DNA from: Eutreptiella sp. 'Long Island Sound 2002'
Lineage: Eukaryota > Euglenozoa > Euglenophyceae > Eutreptiales > Eutreptiaceae
NCBI GenBank assembly: GCA_964036045.1
Contig: OZ038379.1
Span: 82,112,562-82,176,561, forward strand
Direction of reading: 5' to 3'
Length of the DNA: 64,000 bases
Shown here piece after piece: positions 34,978 to 47,665 of the stretch. A program made the position numbers and the translations under genes. The notes beneath the pieces are model-generated. The model did no database searches and was not told where the DNA came from. It saw only the letters and a program-made list of their open reading frames with translations. Each line of letters opens with the position of its first letter. The first letter of the stretch is position 1.

Positions 34978-37900
34978 CATCTCAAGGGGTGTACACCCGT
35001 CAGGGATTCACCGCAGCACTTATCCATGGCAGCAGATCACCTCCGGTGAATTGCTCAAGGGTATACACCCCTCAAGGATTCACCGCAACACTTATACATG
35101 GTAGTAGACCACTTGCGGGGAATCCTTGAGGGGTGTGGACCCCTGAAAGATTCATGGGAGCGCTTATACATGGCATGAATCCTTGAGGCGTGTTCCCCCC
35201 TGACAGATTCACCGTAGAGCTTATACATCGCATTAGACCACACGATGAATCCTTGAGGGTTCTACACCCCTCAGCGATTCACCGCACCACTTGTACATCA
35301 CAGTAGACCATCTGCAGTAAATCTTTGAGGGGTCTCTAGCCCTCAGCTCACCGCTGCATTTATACATCGCACTAGACCACTTGCGGTGAACTCTTTGGCG
35401 CTGTAGACATCTCAGGGACTCAGTGCAGCATTTATACATTGCAGTACACCACCTACGGTGTATCCTTGAGGGCTGTAGACCCCTCAAGCATTCACCGAAG
35501 CACTAATGCATCGTAATAGACCACCTGTTGTGAATCTTTCAGGGATGTAGACCCCTCAAGGATTCATCGCATCACTTATACATCCCGGTGGACCACTTGC
35601 AGTGAATCCTTGAGGGATGTAGACCCTTGGAGGATTCACCGCAGCAGTTATACGCCGTAGTAGACCACTTGCGGTGAATCCTTGAGGGGTGTAGACCCCT
35701 GAGGGACTCACCGCAGCGCTTATACATCGCAAGAGACCGCTTGCGGTGAATCCTTGAGGGGTGTAGACCTCTCCAGGATTCACCAGAGCACTTATGCATC
35801 ATATTAGACCACCTGTGGTACATCCTTCAGGGGTCTACGCCCCTCAAGGATTGACTCCACACTTGTACATCACATTACACCAACTACGATGAATCTTTGA
35901 GGGTTGTAGATCCCTGAAGGATTCACCGCTACGTTTATACATCGCATTAGACCGCGTGCGGTGAATACCTCAGGGGTCCACACCCCTCGCAGATTCACGG
36001 TAGCATTTGTGAATTGCAGTACACCAATGCGGTGAATCCTTGGTTGAAGTAGACCCCTCAAGGATGCACCGCGGCGCTTATGGATCGCATTAGACCACGT
36101 GCGATGAATCCTTGAGGGGTCTACACCCCTCAAGGCTTCACCGCAGCACGTATCGTTGCGGTAGACCACTTACTTTGGCTCCTTGAGGGGTGTAGACCTC
36201 TTAGGGCTTCACGTCAGCACTTTTACACCTCAGTACACCACCTGCGGTGAATCCCTTAGGGGTATACACCCTCAGGCATTCACCGTAGCGCTTATACATT
36301 GCATTAGACCACGTACCGTGAATCCGCGAGGGGTCTACATACCTCAAGGAATCCCCGCAACACTTGCACATATGAGTAGACCACCTAAGGTGAGTGTTGG
36401 AGGGGTGTAAACCACTCAGGGACGCACCGCAACCCTTATACATCCCATCAGACCACCTGCGGTCAATCTTTGAGGGGTGTAGACACCTCAAGGATTCACC
36501 GCAGCACTTGTACATCGTAGTAGACCACTTGCGGTGAATCAGCGAGGGGTCTACACCCCTCAGAGTTTCACTTCAACACCTTTACACCACATTACACCAC
36601 CTCCGGTGAATCCGCGAGGCGTATAATCCCTCAAGGACCTCAAGGATTAACCTCAGCGATTATTATTCGCATTAGACCACCTGCGGTTAATCCCTGCGGG
36701 GTGTTAACCCCGCAAGGATGCACTGCCATGCTTATACATGGCATTAGACCACCTACAGTGAATCCTTGAGGGGTATGGACCGCTCAAAGATACGTCATTG
36801 CTTAAACGTCGCATTAGACCACGTGCGGTGAATGCTTGACCGGTCTACACACCTCAAGGGTTCACCGCAGCATTCATATTGTGGCATTAGACCACTTGCA
36901 GTGAATCCTTGACGGCTCTACACCCCTGGTGGATTCAATGCAGCACTTGTACACCGCAGTCAACCACTTGCGGTGAATCATTGAGGGGAGTAGACCCCTT
37001 AGAGATTCACCGCAGCAGTTATGCATCGCAGTAGACCACCTACGGTGCATCCTTGACGGTTGTAGACCCGTGAGGGATTCACCGGCTTATACATTGCATT
37101 AGACCACCTGCACTGCATCCTTGAGGGGTCTACATCCCTTAGGGATTCACCGCAGCAATCGTACTTCATATTAGAACACCTACGGTGCATCGTTGAGGGA
37201 TGTAGACCCCTCAAGTATTCACCGCACCGCTTATACATCCCATTAGACCACCTAGGGTAAATCCCTCAGCAGCCTACACCCCTCAAGGATTCACTGCACC
37301 ACTTGTACATCGCATCGGACCACGTACAGTGAATCCTTAAGGGGTGTGCACCACTCAAGTAGTCACCGCAACGCTTATGCATCGCAATGGTCCACGTGTG
37401 GTGAATCGTTGAGGGCCGTAGACCCCTTAGGGATTCACTGTAGCGCACATAAATGACATTAGACCACTTGCGGTGAAGCCTTGAGGGGTCTATATCCCTC
37501 AAGGATGTAGCGCAGCACTTGTACTGCACATTAGACCACCTACGGTGAATCGTTGAGGAGTGTAGACCACTCAAGTATTCACCGCAACGCTTACACATCC
37601 CATTCGACCACTTGCGGTAAATCCCTCAGGGGTCTACACCCCTCACGGATTCACCGCACCACTTGTACATCACATTAGACCACCTACAGTGAATCCTTGA
37701 GGGTTGTGCACCACTCAAGGATTCACCGCAACGCTTATACATCACATTAGTCCACGTGCGGTGAGTCTTTGGGGGGTCTACACCCTTCAAGAATTCACCG
37801 CAGCACTTATACGTCGCAGTAGACCACTTGTGGTGAATCTTTGAGGGGTGTAGACCCCTGAGGGATTAGCCGTAGCGAATATCAGTCACATTACACCACT

Positions 37901-40900
37901 TGCAGTGAATCCTTGAGTGGTCTATATCCTTGAAAGATGCATCGCAGCATTTTTGCATCCCACCCAGCACCTACGGTGAATCCTTGAGGGGTGGAGAGCC
38001 GTGACGGATTCCCCCCTGCGCTTATAAATGGCATTCAACCACATGCCGTGAATCCTTGAGGGGGCCACACCCCTCAAAGATTCATCGGAGCACTTAAACA
38101 GCGCAGAACACAACGTGTGGTGAATCGTTGAGGGGTGTAGACCCCTCAAGGATTCACCGCAGCACTTACGCATCGTATTACACCACGTGCAGTGAATCTT
38201 TGAGGGATGTAGACCCCTCAAGGATTCATCACAGCACGTATACATCCCAGTGGACCACTTGCGGTGAATCCCTGAGGGGTGTAGACCCCTGAGGGATTCA
38301 CCGCAGTGCGTATACATCGCACGAGACCGCTTGCGGTGACTCCTTGAGGGCTGTAGACCCCTTAGAGATTCACCGCAGCAATTATGCATCATATTAGCCC
38401 ACCTGCAGTGAATCTTTAAAGGATGTAGACCCCTCCAGGATTCATCACACCACTTATACATCCCAATGGACCACTTGCGGTGAATCCTTGAGGGGTGTAG
38501 ACCCCTGAGGGATTCACCGCAGTGTGTATACATCGCAGGAGGACGCTTGCGGTGAATCCTTGCGGGGTGTAGACCTTTCAAGGATTCACGGCAGCACTGA
38601 TACATCACATTAGACCACCTGCGGTGAATCCTTGAGGGGTCTACGCCCCTCAAGGATTCACCGCACACTTGTACATGACATTCGACCAATTACGGTGAAT
38701 CGTTGAGGGTTGTAGATCCCTAAAGGCTTCACCGCAACGTTTATACATCGCATTAGACGGGGAGGGGTGAATCCCTCAAGGGTGTTCACCTCTCAACGAT
38801 TCACCGCACCACTTGTATGACGCATTAGACCACCTGCACTTATTCCGTGAGTGGTCTACACACCTCAGAGATTCGCCGCAGCACTTGTAAATATGAGTAG
38901 AACACCTAAGGTGAATCTTTGAGGGGTGTAGACCCATCAAGGACTCACCGCAACGCTTATAGGTCGCATCAGACGACTTACGGTTAATCCTTGAGGGGTG
39001 TAGACACCTCAAGGATGCACCGCAGCACTTGCAAATATGAGTAGGCCACCTAAGGTGAATCTTTGAGTGGTGTAGACCCATCAACGACTCACCGCAGCGC
39101 TTATAGATCGCATCAAACCGCCTGCGGTTAATTCTTGAGGGGTGTAGTCACCTCAAGGATTCACCGCGGCACTTGCACATCATAGCAGGCCACCGGCGGT
39201 GAATCCGTGAGGGGTCTACACCCCTGAAGGAATCATCTTAGCACTTTTACACCCAACTACACCACCTCCGGTGAATCCGTGAGGCGTATAGACCCTCAGG
39301 GATTCACCGCAGCGATTATACATCGCATTAGACCACCTGCGGTTAATCCTTGCCGGGTGTTAACCCCGCAAGGATTCATCGCGACGCTTATACATCGCAT
39401 TAGACCACCTATAGTTGATCCTTGAGGGGTATAGACCCCTCAAGGATTCAACACACCACTTGTACACCGCAGTAGACCAGTTGCGGTGAATCCTTGAGGG
39501 GTGTAGACCTCTCAAGGATTCTCCGCGGCACCTATACAAAACATTAGACCACTTGCAGTGAATCCTTGAGGGGTGTACACCTCTCAAGGATTCACGGCAT
39601 TGCTTCTACGTCACATTAGACCACGTGCGGTGATTCCTTGACGGGTCTACACCTCTCCAGGATTCACCGCAGCATTTGTGCTGTGGCAGTACACCACTTA
39701 CGGTGAATCTTTGACGGGTCTAGACCCCTCATGGACCCCCGCAACACTGGTACAACCTAGTCAACCACTTGCAGTGAATCTTTGAGGGGTGTAGACCCCT
39801 TAGAGATTCACCGGAGCACTTATGCATTGCAGTAGACCACCTGCGGTGCACCCTTGACGGTTGTAGAACCCTGAGGGACTGACCGCAGTGCTTATACATT
39901 GCATTACACCACTTGCGCTGCATCCTTGAGGGGTCTACATCCCTCGGGGATTCACGGCAGCGTTTATACATGGCACTCAACCACATGCTGTGAATATTTC
40001 AGGGGTGAATCCCCGTAGGGATTCACTGCAACGCTCAAACATCGCGTTACACCACGCACGGTGAATCCTTGAGGGATCCACATCCCTCAATCGTTGAGGG
40101 ATCCACATCCCTCAAGGATTTACCGCAGCACTCGTACTTTGCACTCGACCACCTACGGTGAATCGTTGAGGGGTCTAGACCCCTCAAGTATTCACCGCAA
40201 CGCTTATACATTCCATTAGACCACGTCCAATAAATCCCTCAGGGGTCTACACCCCTCAAGGATTCACCGCACCACTTGTACATCACATTAGACCACCTGC
40301 GGTGAATCCTTGAGGGGTTTGCACCACTCAAGTATTTACCGCAACGCTTATACATCGCACTGGTCCACGTGCGGTGAATCTTTGAGGGGTCTACACCCTT
40401 CAAGGAGTCAGCGCGGCACTTATAGGTCGTAGTAGACCACTTGCGGTGAATTCTTGAGGGGTGTAGACCCCTGAGGGATTATTGTAGCGCATATAAATCA
40501 CATCGGACCACCTGCGGCGAATCCTTGAGAGGTCTACAGCCCTCACAGATGCACCGCAGCATCTTTACATCGCAGTAGACCACCTACAGTGAATCCTTGA
40601 GGGGTATAGACCCTTCAGGGTTCCCCCGCAGCGGTTATAAGTGGCATTAGACCACATGCGGTGAATCGTGAAGGGGGTCACACCTCTCAAAGATTCATCG
40701 AAGCACTTAAACACCACAAGACACCACTTGCGGTGAATCTTGAGGGGTGTAGACCCATCAAGGATTCACCGCAGCACTTATACATCGCATTAGACCACCT
40801 GCGGTGAATCCTTCAGGGATGCACACCCCTAAGGGATTCACCGCATCCTCACTACATCGCATTAGACCACGTGCGGTGAATGCGTGGGGGGCCTACACCC

Positions 40901-43900
40901 CCCACGGATTCACCGTAACACTGATGCATCGCAATAGAGCATCTGTGGTGTATCTTGGAGGGCTGTAGACCCCTGGAGGATACACCGCAGCGCTTGTACG
41001 TTTGTACATTGCAATCGACCACATACGGTGAATCCCTAAGGGGTGTAGATCCTTCAAGGATTCACTTCAGTGCCTATAAATTGGACTCGACCAGCACTGG
41101 TGATCCTGTCATCGGGCCTACACCCCTGCGGGATTCACCACAGCACTAATACATAGCACTAGACCACGTGCGGTGAATCCCTGAAGGGTCTACACCCCTA
41201 AGGGACTGCCCGCAGTGCTTATACATCGCCTCGCCACCTGCGGTGAATCCTTGAGGGGTCTACACCCCCTAGGGATTCACCGGAGCACTTATACATTGCA
41301 TTACATCATCCCGGAGGCGCGTGCACCCATCAAGGAGTCAATGCAGCATTTATACACCCCTTTAGACCAGCTGCGGTGAAACCCTAAGGGGTGTAGGCCC
41401 CTCAAGAATTCACCGCATTGCTTACACATAGCATTTGACCACTTGAGGTGAATCCTTGAGGGCCGTAGACCTCCAGGCATTGAGTGCAGCACATATAGAT
41501 CGCATTAGACCACCTGCGCTGAATTTTTGAGGGTTGTAACCCTATGAAGCATCTGGCGCAGCGCATATACATCGCAGTAGACCACTTCGTATGAATCCTT
41601 GTGTGGTTTAGACACCTCAAGAAGTCAGTGCACCACTTATACATCGCAGTAGACCATCAGCGGTGAAACCTGGAGAGCTATAGATCCCTCAAGGATTCAC
41701 TGCACTGCTTCTACATCGCATTAGACCAGCTGCGGTGGCCCCCTGAGGGGTGTAGACCCCTCAGAGATTCACCGCACCCTTTCTACATCACATATGACCA
41801 CGTGCGGTGAATCGTTGAGGGATGTAGACGCCTCAAGGATTCACCGCAACGCTTACACACCGCAAGAACCACCTGCCGTAATCCTTGCGGGGTCTACACC
41901 CCTAAGGGACTCACCACAGCACTTGTACGTCGAAGGAGACCATTTGCGGTGATTACGTGAGGGGTATAGACCCCTCAGGGAATCACCACACCATCCCCAC
42001 TGATACATCGTAGTAGACCATCTGTAGTCAATCCCTCAAGGGTCTGCACCCCTCAAGGATTCACCGCACCACTGATACATCGCAATAGACCACCTCTGGC
42101 GAATCCTTGAGGAGTGTACACCCCTCAGGGATTGATCGCGGCACTTATACATCGCACGACACCACCTGCGGTGAATCCTTGCAGGGTAGAGACCCCTCAA
42201 GGATTTACCGCAGCGCTTTTACATTGCAGTAGCTATGTGCGCTCAATCCGTGAGTGGTGTAGACCCATCACGGATTCACCGCGGCACTTATACATCGCAT
42301 TAGACCAACTGCGATCAGTTCTTGACTGGTGTACATCCCTCATGGATTCATCGCACCAACTTTACATTGTGGCGTTGCGGTGAATCCATGAGGGGTCTAC
42401 AGGTCTCATGGATTCACTACCGCAATTATACATCGCCGGAGACCAGCTGCGGTCAATCCTTGAGGGATGTAGACCCCTCAAGGATTCCGTTCGGCGCTTA
42501 TAGTAGACCTAACCTTGCAGTACACCACTTCCGGTGAATCCATGAGCAATAAACGCGTCATAGGGATTCACCACACTCCTTATAAATCACATTAGACTGC
42601 CTGCAGTGAATGCTTCAGTGGTCTACACCCCTCACCGCAGCACTTATACATCGCAGTAGACCACGTGCGGTGAATCCCTGGGGGATGTACTCCCGCAAGG
42701 GATTCACCGCACCCCTTATACATCACATTACACCACGTGTGGTGAATCCTTGAGGGGTGTAGACCCCTCAAGCATTCATTGCAGCACTTACACGTTGCAT
42801 TAGACCACCTACGGGGAATCTTTGTAAGGTCTACACCCCTGAGGGATTCACCGCAGCCCTTACGCATCGCATTAGACCACCTGCGGTGAATCCTTGAGGG
42901 GTCTACACCCCTCAAGCATTCACTGCAGCATGTATACATCGCAGTAGGACACCTCCGGTGAATGCCGGAGGGTTGTACACGCCTCATGGATTGGCCGCAC
43001 TCCTGATACATCACATTAGAAAACTTGCGGTGAATTTGTGAGGGGTATAGACCCCTCAGGCATTCATTGTAGCACCTATATGTTGCATTAGACTGCTGCG
43101 GTGAATCCTTCAGTGGTCCACACCCTCGCCGCTCCACTTCTACATCGCAGTAGACCACGTGCGGTGACTCCCTGGCCCGTGTACTCCCGCAAGGGATTCA
43201 CCGCACCCCTTATACATCACATTCCACCACTTGCGGTGAATCCATGACGGGTGTAGACCCCTCAAGCATTCATTGTAGCACTTACACGTTGCATTAGACC
43301 ACCTGCGGCTAATCTTTGAAAGGGCTACACCCCTGAGGGATTCACCGCAGCTCTTATGCATCGCATTAGACCACCGGCGGTGAATCCTTGAGGGGTCTAC
43401 ACCCCTCAGGTATTCACCGCAGCATTTATACATCGCAGTAGGATACCTCCGGTGAATGCCCGAGGGGTGTACACGCCTCATGGATTCACCGCACCCCTTA
43501 CACATCACATTAGGAAATTTGCGGTGAGTTTGTGAGGGGTATAGACCACTCAGGCATTCGTTGGAGCACTTATACGTTGCATTAGACTGCTCCACTGAAT
43601 CCTTGAGGGGTCTACACCCCTGAGGGATTCACCGCAGCGCTTATGAATCGCACTAGACCGCCTTGGGTGAATCCCTCGGGGGTGTACACCCCTAAGGGAC
43701 TCCCCGCAGCCCTTATACATCGCATCAGCCCACGTGCAGTGAATCTTTGAGGGTTCTACAACCCTCTCCGATTCACACAACACTTACACAATGCAGTAGA
43801 CCACCTACGGTGATTCTCTCAGGGGTGGACACCCCTCCGGGCTACACCAAAGCCCTTACACATCACATTAGAACACTTGCGGTCAATCCCTGAGGGACCT

Positions 43901-44640
43901 GGACCCCTCCCTAAGGGACCTAGACCCCTCAAGCATTCATAGCCCACACTTATACGTTGCATTAGACGACCTGCAGTGAATCCTTGATTGGTCTACACCC
44001 CTTAGCGATACACCGCAAGGCTCATACATCGCAGTACACAACCTGCAGTGAATCCTTGAGGGGTGTAGACAGCTCAAGGATTCACCGTAGTACTTATACA
44101 TCGTAGTACACCAAGTGCGCCGAATCCGTGAGTCCTGTACACCCTCAGAGAATTCGCCCCAGCACTGATGCATCTCAATGGACCACTTGCAGTGAATCTT
44201 TGAGGGGTGGTGACCTTTCCGGGGCTCAGTGCACCACTTATGGATCGCATTAGACCACCTGTGTCGAACTTTTAAGGGGTGTGCCCCTCTTAAGGATCCG
44301 GTGCAGCGCTTATACATCGCATTAGACCACCTGCGGTGAATCGTTGAGCGGTCTACACTCCTCAAGGATTCCCCGCAGCGCTTATGCATCACATCATACC
44401 AACTGCGGTGAATCGTCGACGGACCTAGACCTCTCAAGGATTTAGCGTAGCACTTATACATTCCAATAGACCACTGCGCTGAATCCTTGAGGCGTTTGCA
44501 CCCCTTAGGGATTCACCGCGGCGCTTGTACATCGCATTAGACCCCCTGCAGTGAATCTTTGAGGGGTGTACACGTATTACGGGTTCACCGCAGCACTTAC
44601 ATATCGCATTCGACCACGTGCCATGAATCCTTGAGGGCTC
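34978..44640 (+). repeat. 72-bp palindromic satellite, block S4
   Basis: About 134 forward units, generally closer to consensus than S1. The longest frame without a stop is 255 codons on the minus strand (37,922-38,689), with a regular 24-residue period. I treat it as a by-product of the 72-bp period. No gene is supported. Confidence 0.95.
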
Positions 44641-45930
44641 TGGCACGTATGGGGACCTATGGGGGCCTATGTGGAACTATAGGGACCTGTAGGGGCTCAT
44701 AGGGACCTATGGAGTTGCATGAGGGCCTCAGCGCACACATGGGGACCTATGGGGACCTATGGGGGGCCTATGGGGGCATGTGGGGACCTATTGGCACCTA
44801 TGGGGACTTTTGGGCACCTACTTGGGCCTACCGGCGGCCATGGGGACCTATGGGGGCCTATGGGGACCTTTGAGGAAGTATTGGCACCTATGGGGACCTC
44901 TGTGGAAGTATGGGGACCTATTGAAGGGTCTACACCCTTCAAGGATTCACCACATCCCATGCAGACTAGTGTCGAAACCATGCGGTGCACCCTCGGAGAG
45001 TGTGCACCTTTCGAGGATTCACCGCCTCTCCTGTAGACTAGTATAGAACGCATGCCGGGAATCCTTGGAGGGTCTACACTATTCCAGGATTCACCGCATC
45101 CCCCGTAGAGTATTGTAGAACCCATGCGGCGAATCCTTGAAGGGTCTACACCCTTCAAGGATTTACCGCATCCCCTCTAGACTAGTGTACAGCCCATGCG
45201 GTGAGTCCATGGAGGGTCAACACCCTCCAAGGATTCAGCGCATCCCATGTCGAGTATTGTGGAACCCATGTGGTGAATCCTTGAAGGGTGTGCACCCTTC
45301 AAGACCCTATGGGGACCTATGGGGACCTTTGGGGCCCTATGTGCACCTATGGAAACGTGTGGGGACCTATGGGGACCTATGGGGCCCTTTGGGGACCTTT
45401 GGGGCCTTCTGGGGACCTATGGGGACCTATGGGGACCTATGGGGATAGACGGGGACCTATGGCGACCTATGGGGACCCTTGGGGACCAATGGGGACCTCC
45501 GGAGAGTCATGGGGATCTATGGGGACCTTTGGGGGCCCATTGGAACCTATGGGGACCCATGGGGACCTATGAGGGCTTGTGGGGACGTTTGGGAACCTAT
45601 GGGGCCCTATGGGGACCTATGGAGACTTTTGGGGTCCTATGGGGACCTTGGGGCACCTACGGGGACCTATGGGGACCTTTGGGGACTGATGGGGACCTAT
45701 GGAGACCTGTGGGGACCTTTGGGAACCCATGGGAACCTTTGGGAACTCATGGGGACCTATGGGGACCCATGGGGACCTATGAGGGCCTGTGTGATCCTTT
45801 GGAAACCAACGGGGACCTATGGGGCCCTATGCTGATGCACTAAATCGCACTAGCCTCTAGGACTTGAAAGCCGACGCCCCCATAGGTCCCGATAGATCCA
45901 TATGGCCCCCCATAGGTCCCCATAGGTCCT
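44640..45930 (+). repeat. Decamer satellite (GACCTATGGG), left array
   Basis: Tandem 10-bp units with GGGG every 10 bases on the plus strand, translating as GTYGDLWGPM repeats. It is interrupted at 44,925-45,305 by a 72-bp subfamily and turns to the opposite orientation for the last 60 bp or so (45,870-45,930). Confidence 0.95.
44925..45305 (+). repeat. Divergent 72-bp palindromic subfamily (type B)
   Basis: About five units with the same architecture and length as the main satellite, but arms carrying GAAGGGT paired with ACCCTTC in place of GAGGGGT and ACCCCTC. The spacer is different, with TAGACTAGTGTAGAACC. The two arms changed together, so the palindrome is preserved. Confidence 0.85.
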
Positions 45931-45931
45931 T

Positions 45932-47418
45932 GTGCTTCGAGGGGCGACGTTGACAGTTTGCCCCACGTGCGGCCTTGCCCCCCCCCCCCCCCGTTTCGCA
46001 TTGCCACGCTCCTATGCCTATCATGCCCACCCACGGTGGGAGGGCGGGGCGGGCTGCGCCGTACCAAGGGAGAGGTGGACCACCCTGTCCCTGACCGTGG
46101 CCCTGTCCTTGACACCCCTGACCCAAAGCAGCAGCCTCTGGCTGCCCTTGTGCCCGCAACACGGCACGCCCTGCACCACCGTGCTGCCCTTGCTCACTGA
46201 GGGGTGGGGAGGCACCTGGACCCTGTCTAGCTCAAGGTGCTCTCCAGCCCCGTGTTCCTTGCGATCCCACGAAGATGGAAGGTCACCCTGTGTCCAATCC
46301 GGCCGCTCCTCAGCCTTGAATGCGGCCAAAATGGAGCCAAAAAGGTCCACAAGGCTCGCGCGCCCCCGTCCTTGCCCCCTGCCCCCGCCGCGGGACGTGC
46401 TTATGCGAGGAAGGGGGCCGTTGATGTTGTGGCCGGCGGCGCAGCCAGCAGGGGTGCCCGCAGCCACCGCCCCCCCGGAGACATAACGCCAAAGCAACTA
46501 AGGCTGTTCGCCCGTGGCTCGGATTGTGAATGATTCACCCCCCTACCGCCCGCCCCTCAGCCCCCCATATAACAGTTGGTGGTGGGGGATAGATTCCCAT
46601 GAAGAGCGGAAAAAGTATGATCCAGCCCTACAAGGGGGCCTCCAGCGCGGTAGCTCGTTGTCGTCAGAGAAAGAGCCGACTCGTGGCGGCCACTGCCTCC
46701 GCCCGAGCACTTCCGGCAGCAGCACGTGCTGCCGCGCCTGTGTCCAGTCATCCTCTGATGAGGCCCGCGGCGACTCCCTCCCTTGGGAGCCTAGCACCGT
46801 TCGTTGGAGGGGCACATGCCGCTGCACCTGTTGGGCGCTTGAAGCCACGCAAGCAACGCCCTGGCTCCTGCATGTTGCGGTGCCGTGCGCCTGTCGGTGC
46901 CCCTCATGGCCCAAGGAGTGGCACCATTCAAAGCCCCGACCGGTCGCGGCGCGTGCTGTGCACGTCGCCGCTCCCTGCGGGGGCATAATACACGCGGGGT
47001 GCCCGGACCACGTCCTAGCGCATATGGGGCTCCAGCCGGGCGCGCCGGCGGCGGTGGATGCAGGAGCGCGCAGCGCGGCCGCTGCGGGTGCCCCCGCTTG
47101 AAGGGGTGCAGCGGCTCCTAACGACCCAGGCGGCGAGGCAAGTAGCCGTTCAGGAAGGCTTCCCGGCGCCCCCAGCCCAACCTTGACAGCCCCCGCACCC
47201 AGGGGGCCCTGCGGTGCACCTGCAGGCGGCGCATGTGCTTTTGCATGACTTGGCGGCATGCAAACACGGGCCTCTTTGTGCGACCCATGCACTTGTAGCC
47301 CACAATCAGGACTACTGGATTGCATAGCGGGCGAAGCTAGCCCACAAGAAAGTCTCCAACTCGTAGAAAGTGTTGCTTTTTGTCGTGCGCGAGCTGGAGC
47401 ACGTGCACTCGTTCCCAA
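45932..47418 (-). other. GC-rich stretch with weak minus-strand frames
   Basis: Two open minus-strand frames occur: 46,497-46,021 (LVDLFGSILAAFKAEERPDW, then RATVRDRVVHLSLG) and 47,418-46,543 (291 codons, Ala/Pro-rich N-terminal half, ending PHHQLLYGGLRGGR). Opposite-strand frames are open over much of the same span, so coding is unproven. This may be the 3' part of the adjacent retrotransposon or separate element debris. Confidence 0.3.
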
Positions 47419-47665
47419 AGTGGCCGGACACGGCCCACCAGCTTGTGCCCCGGAGCCGGTGGGAGGGCTCGGCCCACTTGCTCTTCAAAATCCAGGGTCA
47501 ATTCCACGTACGTGACTTAGCCCTAGCTCGGGAGCCACAACAAGGCCTATGCCCACTGCAACAAGGCGTGCCAAAATGCCGTCTCCCAGGGCCATTGCGG
47601 CGGCAGCCCCTATGATGCATCAGCGGGGGTTGGGCTGGGGGCATGGGTAGTTCACCTGCCGCAAG

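Noticed and set aside
37922-38689. 255-codon frame and many similar frames with a 24-residue repeat in the 72-bp satellite
   Set aside because: 72 is divisible by 3, so any stop-free unit gives long frames. Frames occur on both strands and break at random point changes; no start context or non-repeat domain.
46557-47303. A minus-strand frame with two TAG and no TGA at 46.6-47.3 kb
   Set aside because: A different frame (47,418-46,543) is open across the same span. It shows that TAG-only frames can arise as shadows, so I did not count it.
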